Position numbers and translations under genes: made by a program
Shown here: positions 1 through 12,159 of the stretch, in pieces
Position numbering within the stretch: position 1 is the first letter of the stretch
How the letters are laid out: the number at the start of each line of letters is the position of its first letter
The notes under the pieces: model-generated
What the model was told of the DNA's origin: nothing
Seen by the model: only the letters and a program-made list of their open reading frames with translations
The model's database searches: none
Assembly: GCF_900324465.2 (NCBI RefSeq)
Contig: NC_046627.1
Location: 10,542,834 to 10,606,833 of the forward strand
Length of the DNA stretch: 64,000 bases
Direction: 5' to 3'
Source of the DNA: Anabas testudineus
Lineage: Eukaryota; Chordata; Actinopteri; Anabantiformes; Anabantidae

Positions 1-51
1 AATCTATATTAACACACCCTGTGTAACTTCTGAAGCTGAGGTCTCTCTCAC

Positions 52-1143
52 TTCTGACGGTCAGCCAACTCTGGTGATTCTGCTTCAGAGATGATACATT
101 TGTACAGTCCTTCATGAGATTTGGACACATTGAAAATAGGCAGATTTCCTTCATATCCCGTCATGATGAGGAGGCCGTCTTTATAGAAATCAGCTGCAAA
201 TGGCGAGTTGTGGATCTTCTTGTTCCTGCAGTGCAGAATCCCATCATCTCCCACCATCATGGGAAAAGCAGGAATGTCCCGGACCACAGAACCAGCTGAA
301 CATGAAGAAGATAAAATCACATTTCATATATAAGGTGAGAGAAAGCAGGTAGGTTTCTCAGACTGTCCTGTAACTACTGACATTCAGTTACAGGCCTGTA
401 AACAAATGTTTCCCAGAATTAAGAGACATTTTATTTACTGGCTGATACCTGTGACTGAGATGTTGATGCTTTCGCTCATTGTCCCGTTTGTATTTTCACA
501 CCAGTATTCACCACTGTCTGACTCAAAGGCGACTTGAATAATTAGAGATCCTGTGGATGTTTCCCATTGAGTAGCGTTTGCTGGATTGTTCTTCAGCTTC
601 TTCATCACTCTCCAGTCAGCAGAGCCACCAGACAGCTCACACTTTACAGAGATAGTGTCATATTCAAAGAACTGCAGTCTGTTTGGATCAATATGAGGTA
701 AATCTGACATGAGAGAGCAGAGAAGGTAAATAAAGCTGATGTATGTTTCTGTACCTTTAATTTAAACATAAGTATGCTGCAAAACAAAATCACTTGTATG
801 TTTATGCATTTAAAACTACTTACTGTTTTTCCAACCATAACATATCTGAACTTTTACAGCAAGCAGAAGTAAAATACTCATCACTAAAGAGGAAAATTAA
901 AACAACCTTATACAAAATACAGACAATTATATATCACAACTATTATGTAAAGTGCATACTGCAGGTTATCACAATGTGATTTTTTATATTGCTCCTATAT
1001 AATTTCAATCATTTTAATTGTGAGCCATAAGAATCTGATTCACATGGTTAATTCTGCAAATTAGTTTAAAAGTGTTTTTTTTTCATTATATGCAAAGAGA
1101 GACTTTACTCACACTGTCTGGTGCAGACAGATTTAACCTCCAT
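52..1143 (-). pseudogene. FCRL-A: Fc-receptor-like gene, two Ig domains, 3' part beyond window edge, frameshifted
   Basis: Exons in coding order: 1143-1113 (starts MEVKSVCTRQ), 883-824 (hydrophobic signal core SILLLLAV), 703-449 (first Ig domain, DPNRLQFFEYD ... CE ... DSGEYWCEN) and 295-52 (second Ig domain, GDDGILHCRN ... YKCIIS). All junctions are phase 1 with GT-AG signals. The domain pair matches fish Fc-gamma-receptor-like surface proteins. The second-domain exon is 244 nt, where the intact copy at 10724-10969 has 246: a CT pair is missing near the end, turning the expected ESWLTV into ELADRQK and a stop. The transmembrane and cytoplasmic exons would lie left of position 1. The first domain is intact with both cysteines. 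I infer a recent pseudogene or a truncated product; the lesion is seen directly. Confidence 0.75.
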
Positions 1144-1439
1144 GTGGTCTTTTTGCCAAATGACAGAATATACGAATGTTAAGACCCTGCTCTTCCTGTT
1201 CAAGCTACATCAGACATGACAATTGTTAAACTAAATGTCATATTTTCTGTAACACAGACGGGTTCTTTACTGATCAGCTCTGTTATGTTTAATAACTGTT
1301 TTGTGTAAGACTGTTCACTAGCACACAGTATCTGAAATAAATACCTAAAGTCTCTGAATTCAAATAAAAAATAAACAAGATCTTAGTGTCTTGACTTGCA
1401 GAGCTAATGGTTTCTGAAGGTCTTATTAACTGAAGGTAA

Positions 1440-1860
1440 ATGTTGTTGCTGCCTTTATGAAGTACTTTTAAAAATCTTTATTTATCATTCTGCTTTTGAA
1501 GGAGCTGCACAGAGCCTCCACTGTCTGATGCAGATGGTGAGAGGTGTTGTCCATAATGGATGTCAGCTTGTCTGAAGTCCTCTCACCCACCTCCTCCACA
1601 GAGTCCAACAAGAAGCCCAGGATAGAGCTGCCCCTCTGTGCTGACTGCATCAGCAGGCGACAGTGTAGTGAACAACTGAGGCTGACACAGGGTCATAACA
1701 TGTCCTTAACAGGGACCTGCTCACTCCAAAGGACCTCAGTCTCCTCAGAAGATGGAGCTGACTTTGACCCTTCTTATACAGGGCGTCATTGCTGTGGGAC
1801 CAGTATAGTTTATTATTTAGGTGACCATCCAAATACTTAAAACTGTCCCCCATCTCTATG
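1440..1860 (-). mobile_element. LINE fragment (reverse transcriptase C-terminal region)
   Basis: On the minus strand two overlapping frames read like the C-terminal part of a fish non-LTR retrotransposon polymerase: a FKYLDGHLNNKLYWSHS-like segment at about 1835-1790, then LHLLRRLRSFGVSRSLLRT, then SSILGFLLDSVEEVGERT and LTSIMDNTSHHLHQTVEAL at 1620-1510. This arrangement is typical of L2/Rex/jockey-type elements; the exact clade is not certain. It is 5'-truncated and frame-broken. Related copies lie at 8755-9000 and 12160-12530, always between an FCRL exon 1 and a BTNL gene, so it was carried by duplication of the unit. Confidence 0.65.
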
Positions 1861-3077
1861 TCTGAGCCCTGGGTGTATGTGAGGTGGTGTCTTTCTCCGA
1901 AAGTCTTTCATGAGCTCTTTTGTTTCGAGCAAAATTTAAAATGCTGTCATCATTAAAACACATTGCTAATTTAGAGCAAATGTAATTTGTATTTAATAAT
2001 TTGTAATTGTATTTTGATCTAATTCATTGAAAATGTGTTTTGAAGTTAGTTTTCAGTAGCAATAAACAGTTAGCATACAGTTTACAAAGAACATTTTGAG
2101 TTATTCATTAACTCACTATATAATTATTATACAGAACAATGGTGATTTCATTTCTTTAACTAACAATACAGGAGATGTGCAAATGTTTTAAAAGCTAAAA
2201 AGTATTATTGTACTCACTCAGTAAACCTTTAGCAGTCTTCAGTAACACTGTCTACAAATGTTTTAATTCATTTTAGAATTGAACACAACTCTTGCACAAA
2301 AGTAAAATACAGGTCAAAGTACTTTTTTTATATTGCTCTTACATTTGCACTTTGACCCACAGCTTCATACTGAACTGACTGCTGCCGATGTACAACCGGT
2401 ACGTACCTTTACTTTAAGTTAAAATGTTTTATTTCAGTTTCGAACATATGTTCATTACCTTTGAATTAATGTGTCGCTAATGGGAATATCGAAGAGCAAA
2501 AAAAAAACAAAAAAAACAAATATACACGAATATATTGTGTTTCGCCACTATTTCCTGTAGTGTTGTTCATTTGTAATAAATGTTTGGAAGGTTTTGTAAT
2601 ATTATTTATTCCTTCATTACATTTAGAAAGTTTTTGGGTTTTTTTTCTAACTGGTGCCAAACGAATTACTGTTAAAGGAGCAATGTTCGGTGCTGATTAC
2701 TAAAAGTTTTACTGTGTCTCTAAATGAAACTGGTTCTTACCACGTTGCACAATGAAGAACACTCTTGTGCAGTAGGGCGTCGTTTAGATAACGAATCTTA
2801 CTTTCAGAATACTAAACTAAGAATAACTTCATGCCAGTCATACAAGTGTTCAAAAAATCATATGCATGTCATTTTCAGATGTTCACATTCATTTAAAGTA
2901 TGTAGTTACAGTAAATTAAGGAATATCAAATAGGTACCGAGTGAGTGTGATGACTTTTGTACATAGTGACAACGTATGTTTAGTATTTCTGATAATTTAT
3001 CTTGATTCATTTAATATATTGTTTTTAATTCAGTATTTAAGACTTTCTATTCTTATTCTTTTACTCAGGACTCCAGG
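1861..3077. other. Spacer between FCRL-A and BTNL-1, with a probable 5' UTR exon
   Basis: No coding exon is seen. A likely non-coding BTNL first exon ends at 2398 (a GACTGCTGCCGATGTACAACCG-like end before GTACGT). The same segment ends at 13089 upstream of BTNL-3, and a similar donor is at 20753 upstream of BTNL-5. A splice acceptor (TTACTCAG) lies nine bases before the BTNL-1 ATG, which supports a spliced leader. The rest is AT-rich. Confidence 0.4.
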
Positions 3078-5041
3078 ATGATTTCTTTGAATAATGGATT
3101 CCCTCTCAAATATCCACTCATGTCCTTCAGTACTTTGGTTTTTCAATGCACTATAATCCTCCTCCTACTGACAGACTATCTTACAGGTATGTTAAACAAA
3201 AATATGAGCAGAGGGTGAAGTCAGTATGAAACTGTTGTGTTGTCTTTACGAGGAATAAAGTAAAGTATGTCATGTACCTTTCCAGGTGAGTCTCAGGAGG
3301 TTGGATCATCTCAGACAGTAACAGCATTAGTTGGTGAAGATGTTATTCTGCCGTGTCTCCTGGAACCTGCAGCAGATGTTGTTTCTAAAAGTCTGGAGTG
3401 GGGGAGACTTGACCTGGAACCCAGATTTGTCCATGTGTGGCATGAAGGTCAAAACCTTCTTGTTAATCAAAACTCAGCTTACAGAGGAAGAACATCACTG
3501 TCCACTGAGAAACTGAAGCATGGAGACCTTTCACTGAGCCTCTCTGCACTGAAACACTCTGATAATGGACAATACAGGTGTTACTTCCCCTCTCAGGGTA
3601 AAACCTCGACTGTTGAGCTTCTTGTTGGTAAGTGGACATGTTTTCATGTTTGCAGAATGTTCCTACATATGTTTACATGATAAAATACAATATTTCACTA
3701 AACCTTCTCCTTCACATCATCAGGTTCTGTTTCCTCACCTGTCATAGTTGAAATTAACATAAACAGCAGCATAGTGGTTTTACAGTGTGAGTCTAAAGGC
3801 TGGTATCCAAAGCCTGAGCTGTTGTGGCTGGACGCTGAGGGAAAGATCCTCTCTGCTGGACCTACAGAGACAGTCAGAGGTCCTGATGACCTCTATACTG
3901 TCAGCAGCAGAGTGACTGTGGAGAAGAGACACAGCAACAACATCATCTGTAGAGTCCAACAGAGAAACATCAACCAGACCAGAGAGACACAGATCGAAGT
4001 TACAGGTGATTTTTTCCCCTAAAGTCATTATTAGTGTTTAAACAGCTGAGCTGTGGTTTTACAGAACTATCTTGTCTGTTTATATATTTTTTCAGCTGAG
4101 TGCTTTGCACCCACATCCTTTTCTGCAGCTCGTGTCAGTATCATCTTGATCACTGCACTAGTTTTCATTTGTGGAGCAATTTTTGGTTTGTGGAAATGGA
4201 GACAAAACAGAATCGAAGGTACTAGAACAGTTTTTTTTATTTTAATATGAGAAACTGAACTTAATCACTGCACTGTTGGCTACAGTTTCAAATACGAATT
4301 AAGCTACTTGTGAGTAGCTTAATTCCATTGAATTAATATTATTTTATAAAAACATTTTTACATAAATTTATTATATTTAACATTTTTAAAACTGTCCTTT
4401 CAGTCCTTAAAAAAAGAAAAAAAAAACGTTGATAGTGTCAAATTTGCATTATGCTGTTTTGTTCACTGTGATATCTCCATACACAGCACAAATTCAACCC
4501 TGCTACTTGTTTCTATTTCCACACAGAGGCAAAGATTCACCATGAGCGTGAAGCTGAACTCAGAGAGAAAGAGCAGCTGTTGGCAGAAAACAAGATAAAG
4601 GAGGAAAAAGCTAAACTTAATGAAGAGTTACAGAAGAAAGAAGAAGAACAGAAACAGCTGGAACAGCTGGTCAATATGCTGATGGAACAGAGTGATGAAC
4701 TGAACAAACTCAAAGATCAACTCATAAATCAACACACAGACACTAAGAAAGAAAATGTAGAGTTTGATACGAAGCTTCAGTCAGTGGACAAAGAAACAGA
4801 AAGTGACAGAGTGAAGGGATACCTTAAACTCAAAGAACTCTTATTAGAGACCAAACAACAGCTGATGAAGAGAAAACGAGAACATGATGTACTGCAACAT
4901 AATACTCAGACACTACTGAGGAAAACAGATGAGGTGCTGGAAGAAATGAAAGAGAAGAAGAAAGAAGTAGAGAAACACGAAGTAGAAATCAGTGAGAAAC
5001 TGGAGAGAGAGAAAGAAATCAGTCAGGAAGAGGAAACTTGA
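3078..5041 (+). CDS. BTNL-1: butyrophilin/MOG-like membrane protein with coiled-coil tail
   Basis: Join of 3078-3186, 3286-3627, 3724-4005, 4096-4218 and 4527-5041, all phase 1, giving 456 residues. Residues 1-36 are a signal peptide with the core ILLLLT. The V-set domain (37-150) has cysteines in EDVILPC and YRCYFP. The C-set domain (151-244) has VLQCESKGWYP and ICRVQQ. Exon 4 (245-285) holds the membrane segment SIILITALVFICGAIFGL followed by basic KWRQNR. The last exon (286-456) is a Glu/Lys/Gln-rich heptad coiled coil. Family members act as B7-like cell-surface ligands or regulators of lymphocytes. Mammalian butyrophilins end in B30.2; none is present here. The start is the ATG directly after the acceptor and GACTCCAGG; it is conserved in BTNL-2 and -3. 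The frame is open throughout. Confidence 0.85.
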
Positions 5042-5211
5042 TTCACTGAGGTTTAAACTTTAGACTAGAAATATTGAAGAGGTTTTATCAGTTTTTAACT
5101 TTTTTATTTTGTTATGTTTGTTATAGTTTAGTGTTTAGTTTGTTGTTAGTCAAGTGTCTGACTAGCTGTACTGGAATTATCTTGTTTTACTACAGGTGCC
5201 TAAGGACTGAA

Positions 5212-5217
5212 AATAAA
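5212..5217 (+). terminator. Poly(A) signal of BTNL-1
   Basis: AATAAA about 170 bases after the BTNL-1 stop codon, in a segment also conserved after BTNL-5 (around 24160). Confidence 0.45.
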
Positions 5218-5333
5218 GAAAAACAGAGGTCATTGCTTTCAAATTATTCTTATTATGCCAGTGAATCACTTGAATGAAAAAAATCAGAACAAGAAGGAAG
5301 AGGGGTTAATGTGTCTGTAAAGGTACAAACTTG

Positions 5334-5800
5334 TCTGTGGGTTCGGTTTTAGTTTCTCTCCTGCCACGCCCATATATCGACTTCCTCTTCCTCCACTCTA
5401 ACCTCACCAGACTAATGGCTGACGAGTTGTGCATCTCTTTGTTTTATAAGCACCTCTCAGTCCTCTGTTTTTAGCTGGTTCATTGCACTTTTCATGGATC
5501 CACTCCACTCCGGACGTCACTTCAATTTGTTGGACCTTGTTTTCATTTGGGAGTTTGTTTTTTCCTGGCTTTGCTGTGTCCTTTGGGTTGTTACTTTGTA
5601 CGTCTAGTTTGTCTGTTGGTTTCTTGTCCGCATTAGAGGGTGTTTTTTTGTTGGTACTTTGTATGCTTTCGTTGGAGTATTATTTTGAGTTTGTGCCTGC
5701 GTTACCGCAGTGTTTTAAGTTGATACTTTATTAGTGTTTGTTCCCTGCCCTTGTGGTTTAATAAAATATCATTTTTGTTCCTACCTGTTTGGTTCCCCGT
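5334..5800. mobile_element. Insertion of about 470 bp, possibly a solitary LTR
   Basis: The 3' flank of BTNL-1 (5280-6480) aligns by eye with the flank of BTNL-5 (24220-25020), but this block is absent from the latter. It starts near TG, ends near CA and has AATAAA near its right side, which would fit a solitary LTR fossil. No flanking direct repeat was confirmed and no internal region is present. The family is not identified, so the class is tentative. Confidence 0.3.
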
Positions 5801-6773
5801 CAGCTCAGATGACGCTGTGTCTTAAGTCATGTATTGTTCACTCCATATACTTTCTGACACAAACTCAACACTCAACTAAGGTGCTAAACTGTGGTCTTTG
5901 TGCTTCCTCTTCCAGTGATTTGAGTGCATGAGTGAATATAAATGCAATATGATTTAAACTGTGCTTTGGTATGAAATGCAAGGTCATTAAAAAACAGTAG
6001 CTTCCTGTAATAGTTTAATGAATATGGTTTCATTGCTTTTTCTGCACACACTTCTGCCACAGATCAGCTTTATAACTCTTCTCTTTTGCAGTTTTTTTGC
6101 TCTCATTGACCTGTGATGAATAAAAATGAAATTCATCTCAAGAATTGATTTTGTAAAACAGGGTGAATATAAAAAAGCAAATAATTAGCAAAACATGCCT
6201 ACAGGTTAGTTAATAAGTTAGTAATACAACAAATGATACAAAAAGTAAAAAATAAACTAATTGAATAAATAATTCTAACATTTATCTACCCAGTAAATCT
6301 CGTGTAATGACATCTTGATTTCAGTAGAACATTCTTTACTCATTTGTGCATTTACCTAAGATTTAATCTAAGTTAGGTCTAAAATTACGTTCTAGTTATT
6401 TTATCTTGGAATCACTATAATGCAACGATCTGATGACGTGACGCTTCTAACATCACACATTGGATGGCTTCACTAGAAGCAATAAATAAGATTAGAGAAG
6501 CTACAAAAGTTTAAGCGTTTTTCTCATGTGGTTGTATCTAAAAAGCTCAAAGATAATCTCTGATATCAGCAGGATAAAATGATGGGGGAAAACTTTCATA
6601 TGATTCTACTTAAATGTGTAGGTGAAAAAGTTGTTGCAGATGATACAAAATACAAAGAAATAAATTAAAGTCAAATGCAAACCACTTTATCAAGGTTACT
6701 CTTTTTTCCTGGGGTATAACACACAGCACTATGTTGTACTGACATTGTTCCTCTCTGTTATTATATAATACTA

Positions 6774-6807
<34 letters not shown>

Positions 6808-6857
6808 TGGAATCAAATCAGTGTGAAGGTGCGATAGTACATATTTTGTAGACTCAG
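5801..6857. other. Duplicated non-coding flank with a TAA microsatellite
   Basis: No exon is supported. The segment resembles 24290-25250, so it is the shared flank between a BTNL gene and the 3' end of the next FCRL copy. A (TAA)n/(AAT)n run of about 30 bases lies near 6778-6807; the equivalent tract near 25196-25220 is interrupted. Confidence 0.5.
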
Positions 6858-8397
6858 CTGAGTGTGTTATTACTGGTGCAGTCGTAGAGGAAAAACAGCT
6901 CACTGAAGTATGGAAAATGAAAAATTTTGTCTATAAGAAAAAAGAATGGCTCAAAGTTTTAGGTGAATATTTGAATAAGTTTTTTTGTGATAAGTTTGAT
7001 TCATGTGAGCGAGCAAATATAAATCGTACATCATTATTCATCTTTGACAAACAATTCTGTTCAAATCACAGTTACCTTTGTGTTTGCGACAGTAAAGAAG
7101 AACGAGCACCAGCAGCAAAGCCACAAACAAAATGATGAAACCAACCAATTGAAAAAAAAGTTAAATGAGGGACGTCTCCATCATCAGTTGAAGGAATCTC
7201 TAGATTCTCTGAGATCTATTTTGCTGAGCGAAGAAAATGTGGATGTTCAAAGTGTCACTGTGCACTAAAAACTTAACTCCATACATAAAACGTTTTACGT
7301 GTTTTTATAATCAAACACAGTGCAGGTCTCTCACACCTCAATAGAAAACCGCAGTAATCTATATTAACACACCCTGTGTAACTTCTGAAGCTGAGGTCTC
7401 TCTCACTTCTGACGGTCAGCCAACTCTGGTGATTCTGCTTCAGAGATGATACATTTGTACAGTCCTTCATGAGATTTGGACACATTGAAAATAGGCAGAT
7501 TTCCTTCATATCCCGTCATGATGAGGAGGCCGTCTTTATAGAAATCAGCAGCAAGCTGCGAGTTGTGGATCTTCTTGTTCCTGCAGTGCAGAATCCCATC
7601 ATCTCCCTCCATCATGGGAACAGCAGGAATGTCCAGGACCACAGAACCAGCTGAACATGAAGAAGATAAAATCACATTTCATATATAAAGTGAGAGAAAG
7701 TAGGTAGGTTTGTAAGAATGTCCTGTAACTACTGACATTCAGTTACAGGCCTGTAAACAAATGTTTCCCAGAATTAAGAGACATTTAATTTACTGGCTGA
7801 TACCTGTGACTGAGATGTTGATGCTTTCGCTCACTGTCCCGTTTGTATTTTCACACCAGTATTCACCACTGTCTGACTCAAGGGCGATTCTAGACAGAAT
7901 AACTAGAGATCCTGTGGATGTTTCCCATTGAGTAGCGTTTGCTGGATTGTTCTTCAGCTTCTTCATCACTCTCCAGTCAGCAGAGCCACCAGACTGCTAA
8001 AGATGACATGTTTCTGTACCTGTAATATAAATGTATGAAGCATAAAAAAACACTGTGTGCAGTTAAAAACTACTTACTGTTTTTCCAACCATAACATATC
8101 TGAACTGGTACAGCAAGCAGTAGTAACGTGCTGGTCACTAAAGAGGAAAATAAAAACAACCTCATACAAAATACAGACAATTATATATCACGACTATTAT
8201 GTAAAGTGAATATTGCAGGTTATCAGTATGTACATTTTCTTTTATTTCTCCTATATAATTTCAGTCATTTTAATTGTGCATCATAAGAATCTGATTCACA
8301 TGATTAATTCTGCAAATTAGTTTTAAAGTGTTTTTTTTATTATATGCAAAGAGAGACTTTACTCACACTGTCTAGTGCAGACAGATTTAACCTCCAT
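6858..8397 (-). pseudogene. FCRL-B: broken Fc-receptor-like copy
   Basis: Recognisable exons in coding order: 8397-8367 (MEVKSVCTRQ), 8137-8078 (signal core TLLLLAVPV), a partial first Ig domain ending at 7804, 7650-7407 (second Ig domain), 7223-7076 (stalk and membrane segment, IILFVALLLVLVLLYCRKHK in one frame) and a former cytoplasmic exon near 6902-6858. The first Ig exon stops near 7996: its first half and acceptor are deleted relative to 449-703. The second domain has the same 2-bp loss as FCRL-A. The stalk exon has an in-frame TAG and an extra base before the membrane segment. The donor after the cytoplasmic exon is CTGAGT rather than GTGAGT. With this many lesions it is a pseudogene. 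Confidence 0.8.
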
Positions 8398-8754
8398 GTG
8401 GTCTTTTTGCCAACTGACTGACTGAACATTAGAATAAACTAACGTTAAGACCCTGCTCTTCCTGTTCAAGCTACATTACACGTGACAATTATTAAACTAA
8501 ACGTCATATTTTCTGTAACACAGACAGGTTCTTTACTGATCAGCTGTGTTATGTTTTATAACTGCTTTGTGTAAGACTGCTCATTAGCAGACAGTATCTG
8601 ATATAAATACCTAAAGTCTCTGAATTCAAATTAAAAAATAAGATCTTTGTGTCTTGACTTGCAGAGCTAATGGTTTCTGAAGGTCTTATGAACTGAAGGG
8701 AAATGTTGTTGCTGCCTATATGAGGTACTTTTATAAATCTTTATTTATCAATCA

Positions 8755-9005
8755 GCTGTTGAAGGAGCTGCACAGAGCCTCCACAATCTGATGCAGAGGG
8801 TGAAAAGTGAAAAATGTGTCTCACCCACCTCCTCCAAAGAGTCCAACAAGTAGCCCAGGATAGAGCTGCCCCCTCCAGACCAGCTTGTTCAGTCTGTTCC
8901 TGTCCTAGTCTGTGCTGACTGCGTCGCAGCAGACGACAGTGTAGTGAACAACTGAGGCTGACACAGGGTCATAAAAAGTCCTTAGCAGGGACCTGCACAC
9001 TAGGG
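8755..9005 (-). mobile_element. LINE fragment, shorter copy
   Basis: Same reverse-transcriptase 3' piece as at 1440-1860 (shared text around the LDSVEEVG-coding block and the CTGACACAGGGTCATAA stretch), but internally rearranged and cut off near 9005, where sequence upstream of BTNL-2 resumes. Confidence 0.5.
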
Positions 9006-9313
9006 CAGTAGGGCGTTGTTTAGATAATAAATCTTACTTTCAGAAAACTAAAATAAGATTAACTTCATGCCAGTCATACAAATGTTCAAAAAATGATATG
9101 CATGTAATTGTCAGATGTTCACATTCATGTAAAGTATGTAGCTACAGTATACTTAACAAAATCGTATAGTAACTGAGTGAGTGTGATGACTTCTGTACTT
9201 AGTGACAAATTGTGTTTAGTATTATTGGTGATTTATCTTAATTAATTTAATATATCATTTTTAATTCAGTATTTCATACTTTCTATTCTTATTTTTTTAC
9301 TCAGGACTCCAGG

Positions 9314-10345
9314 ATGGTTTCTCTAAATAATAGATTCCCTCTCAAATATCCACTCATGTCCTTTAGTACTTTGGTTTTTCACTGCACTGTAATCCTCCTC
9401 CTACTGACAGACTCTTGTAGAGGTATGTTAAACAAAAATATGAGCAGAGGGTGAAGTCAGTATGAAACTGTTGTGTTGTCTTTACGAGGAATAAAGTAAA
9501 GTATGTCATGTTCGTTTCCAGGTGAGTCTCAGGAGGTTGGATCATCTCAGACAGTAACAGCATTAGTTGGTGAAGATGTTATTCTGCCGTGTCTCCTGGA
9601 ACCTGCAGCAGATGTTGTTTCTAAAAGTCTGGAGTGGGGGAGACTTGACCTGGAACCCAGATTTGTCCATGTGTGGCATGAAGGTCAAAACCTCCTTGTT
9701 AATTAAAACCCAGCTTACAGAGGAAGAACATCACTCTCTACTGAGAAACTGAAGCATGGAGACCTTTCACTGAGCCTCTCTGCACTGAAACACGTTGATA
9801 ATGGACAATACAGGTGTTACTTCCCCTCTCAGGGTAAAACCTCGACTGTTGAGCTTCTTGTTGGTAAGTGGACATGTTTTCATGTTTGCAGAATGTTCCT
9901 ACATATGTTTACATAATAATATACAATATTTATCTAAACCTAATTCTGCTTCACATCATCAGGTTCTGTCTCCTCACCTGTCATAGATGAAATTAACATA
10001 AATAGCACCATAGTGGTTTTACAGTGTGAGTCTAAAGGCTGGTATCCAGAGCCTGAGCTGTTGTGGCTGGACGCTGAGGGAAAGATCCTCTCTGCTGGAC
10101 CTACAAAGACAGTCAGAGGTCCTGATGACCTCTATACTGTCAGCAGCAGAGTGACTGTGGAGAAGAGACACAGCAACAACATCACCTGTAGAGTCCAACA
10201 GAGCAACATCAACCAGACCAGAGAGACAAAGATCAAAGTTACAGGTGATTGTCTAACCCATGAAATCATTATTAGTCGACGTGGTTTTAAATAACTATAT
10301 TGTCTGTTTAATTTTTTTTAGCTGAGTGCTTTGCACCCACATTAA
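9314..10345 (+). pseudogene. BTNL-2: truncated butyrophilin-like copy
   Basis: Exons 9314-9422 (signal peptide), 9522-9863 (V-set) and 9963-10244 (C-set) have the same lengths and phases as BTNL-1. In the V exon the Gln codon in the stretch LLVNQN is TAA, at about residue 103, so translation stops inside the V domain. The membrane exon starts normally after its acceptor at 10321 (AECFAPT) but homology ends near 10342; the following DNA is the 3' flank of an FCRL copy. There is no membrane anchor and no tail exon. This is a deletion product of unequal exchange between two FCRL/BTNL units. Confidence 0.85.
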
Positions 10346-10465
10346 TTTTACGTGACTATCAATTTAAAGTTTTTTTGTGGTAAGTTTGATTCATGTGAGC
10401 GAACAACTATAAATTCTGCATCATTATTCATCATTAGCAAACTATTCTGTTCAAAACACAGTTAC

Positions 10466-11818
10466 CTTTGTGTTTGCGACAGTAAAGAAGACCGAGCACC
10501 AATAACAGCAGCAGAGCCACAAACAATGTGGTGAAACCAAACATTTCAAAATGGTGAAATGAGGGACATCGCCATCTTCAATTGAAGAATTCTCTGGATT
10601 CTCTGAGATCTCTTTAGCTGAGCAAAGATGTGGACATTCAAAGTGTCACTGTGAACTATAAACTAATGTTGTGACTCTATTAATTTACTTCGTCATACAT
10701 AAAACTTTTTATTTTTCTCTCACCTGTGACGGTCAGCCAACTCTCTGGTGATTCCGCTTCAGAGATGATGCATTTGTACAGTCCTTCGTGAGATTTGGAC
10801 ACATTGAAAATAGGCAGATTTCCTTCATATCCTGTCATAATGAGGAGGCCGTCTTTATAGAAATAAGCCGCAAGCTGCGAGTTGTGGATCTTCTTGTTCC
10901 TGCAGTGCAGAATCCCATCATCTCCCTCCATCATGGGAACAGCTGGAATGTCCAGGACCACAGAAGCAGCTGAACATGAAGAAGATAAAATCACATTTCA
11001 TATATAAAGTGAGAGAAAGCAGGTGGGTTTCTCAGAATGTCCTGTAACTACTGACATTATGTTACAGACCTGTAAACAAATGTTTTCCAGAATTAAGAGA
11101 CATTTATTTACTGGCTGATACCTATGACTGAGATGTTGATGCTTTCGCTCATTGTCCCGTTTGTATTTTCACACCAGTATTCACCACTGTCTGACTCAAA
11201 GGCGACTTGAATAAGTAGAGATCCTGTGGATGTTTCCCATTGAGTAGTGTTTGCTGGATTGTTCTTCAGCTCCTTCATCGCTCTCCAGTCAGCAGAGCCA
11301 CCAGACTGCTCACACTTTACAGAGATAGTGTCATATTCAAAGAACTGCAGTCTGTTTGGGTCAATATGAGGTAAATCTGAATCTGAGACACGAGATAATA
11401 GAGAAGAGAAGATAAAGATGACGTATGTTTCTGTACCTGTAATATAAACATATGATACAAAACAAAATCACTTGTATGTTTATGCATTTGAAACTACTTA
11501 CTGTTTTCCAACCATAACATATCTGAACTTTTACAGCAAGCAGAACTAACTCGCTGGTCACTAAAGAGGAAAACAAAAACAGCCTTATACAAAATACAGA
11601 CAATTATATATCACAACTATTATGTAAAGTGAATACTGCAGGATATCAGAATGTGAATTTTTATATTGCTCCTATATAATTTCAATCATTTTAATTGTGA
11701 GCCATAAGAATCTGATTCGCATGATTAATTCTGCAAATTACTTCTAAATTGTTTTTCTCATTATATACAAAGAGAGACTTTACTCACACTGTCTAGTGCA
11801 GACTGATGTAACTTCCAT
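10466..11818 (-). pseudogene. FCRL-C: Fc-receptor-like copy with two frameshifts and no cytoplasmic exon
   Basis: Coding order: 11818-11788 (MEVTSVCTRQ), 11560-11502 (signal exon), 11382-11122 (first Ig domain, open), 10969-10724 (second Ig domain, intact 246 nt, ends ESWLTV) and 10617-10466 (stalk and membrane exon). The signal exon is 59 nt where copies A and B have 60: one T is missing beside the donor. The membrane exon lacks one base just before the hydrophobic stretch, so the TTLFVALLLLLVLGLLYC reading is out of frame with the stalk. The cytoplasmic exon present in FCRL-D is absent because the deletion junction near 10345 removed it. Ig domains are well preserved, so inactivation looks recent. 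Confidence 0.75.
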
Positions 11819-12159
11819 GTGGTCTTTTTTGCTGACTGAACATCAGAATAAACTAATGTTAAGACCCTCCTCTTCTTGTTCAAGCTACATTAGAAATAAC
11901 AATTGATAAACTAAATGTTATTTTCATATTTTCTGTAACACAGACAGGTTCTTTACTGATTTGCTCTGTTATGTTTAATAATTGCTTTGTGTAAGACTGC
12001 TCACTAGCAGATAGTATCTGATATAAATACTTAATTAATTAACCAATTCTCTGAATTCAAATTAAAAAAATAAGATCTTAGTGTATTGACTTGCAGAGTT
12101 AATGGTTTCTGAAGGTCTGATCAACTGAAGGGAAATATTGTTGCTGCTTTTATGAAGTA

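Noticed and set aside
3780-4028. Long open frame opposite the C-set exon (also opposite the C exons at 18566, 22873 and 46523)
   Set aside because: It recurs only because the sense exon is conserved between copies. It has no splice context or domain of its own.
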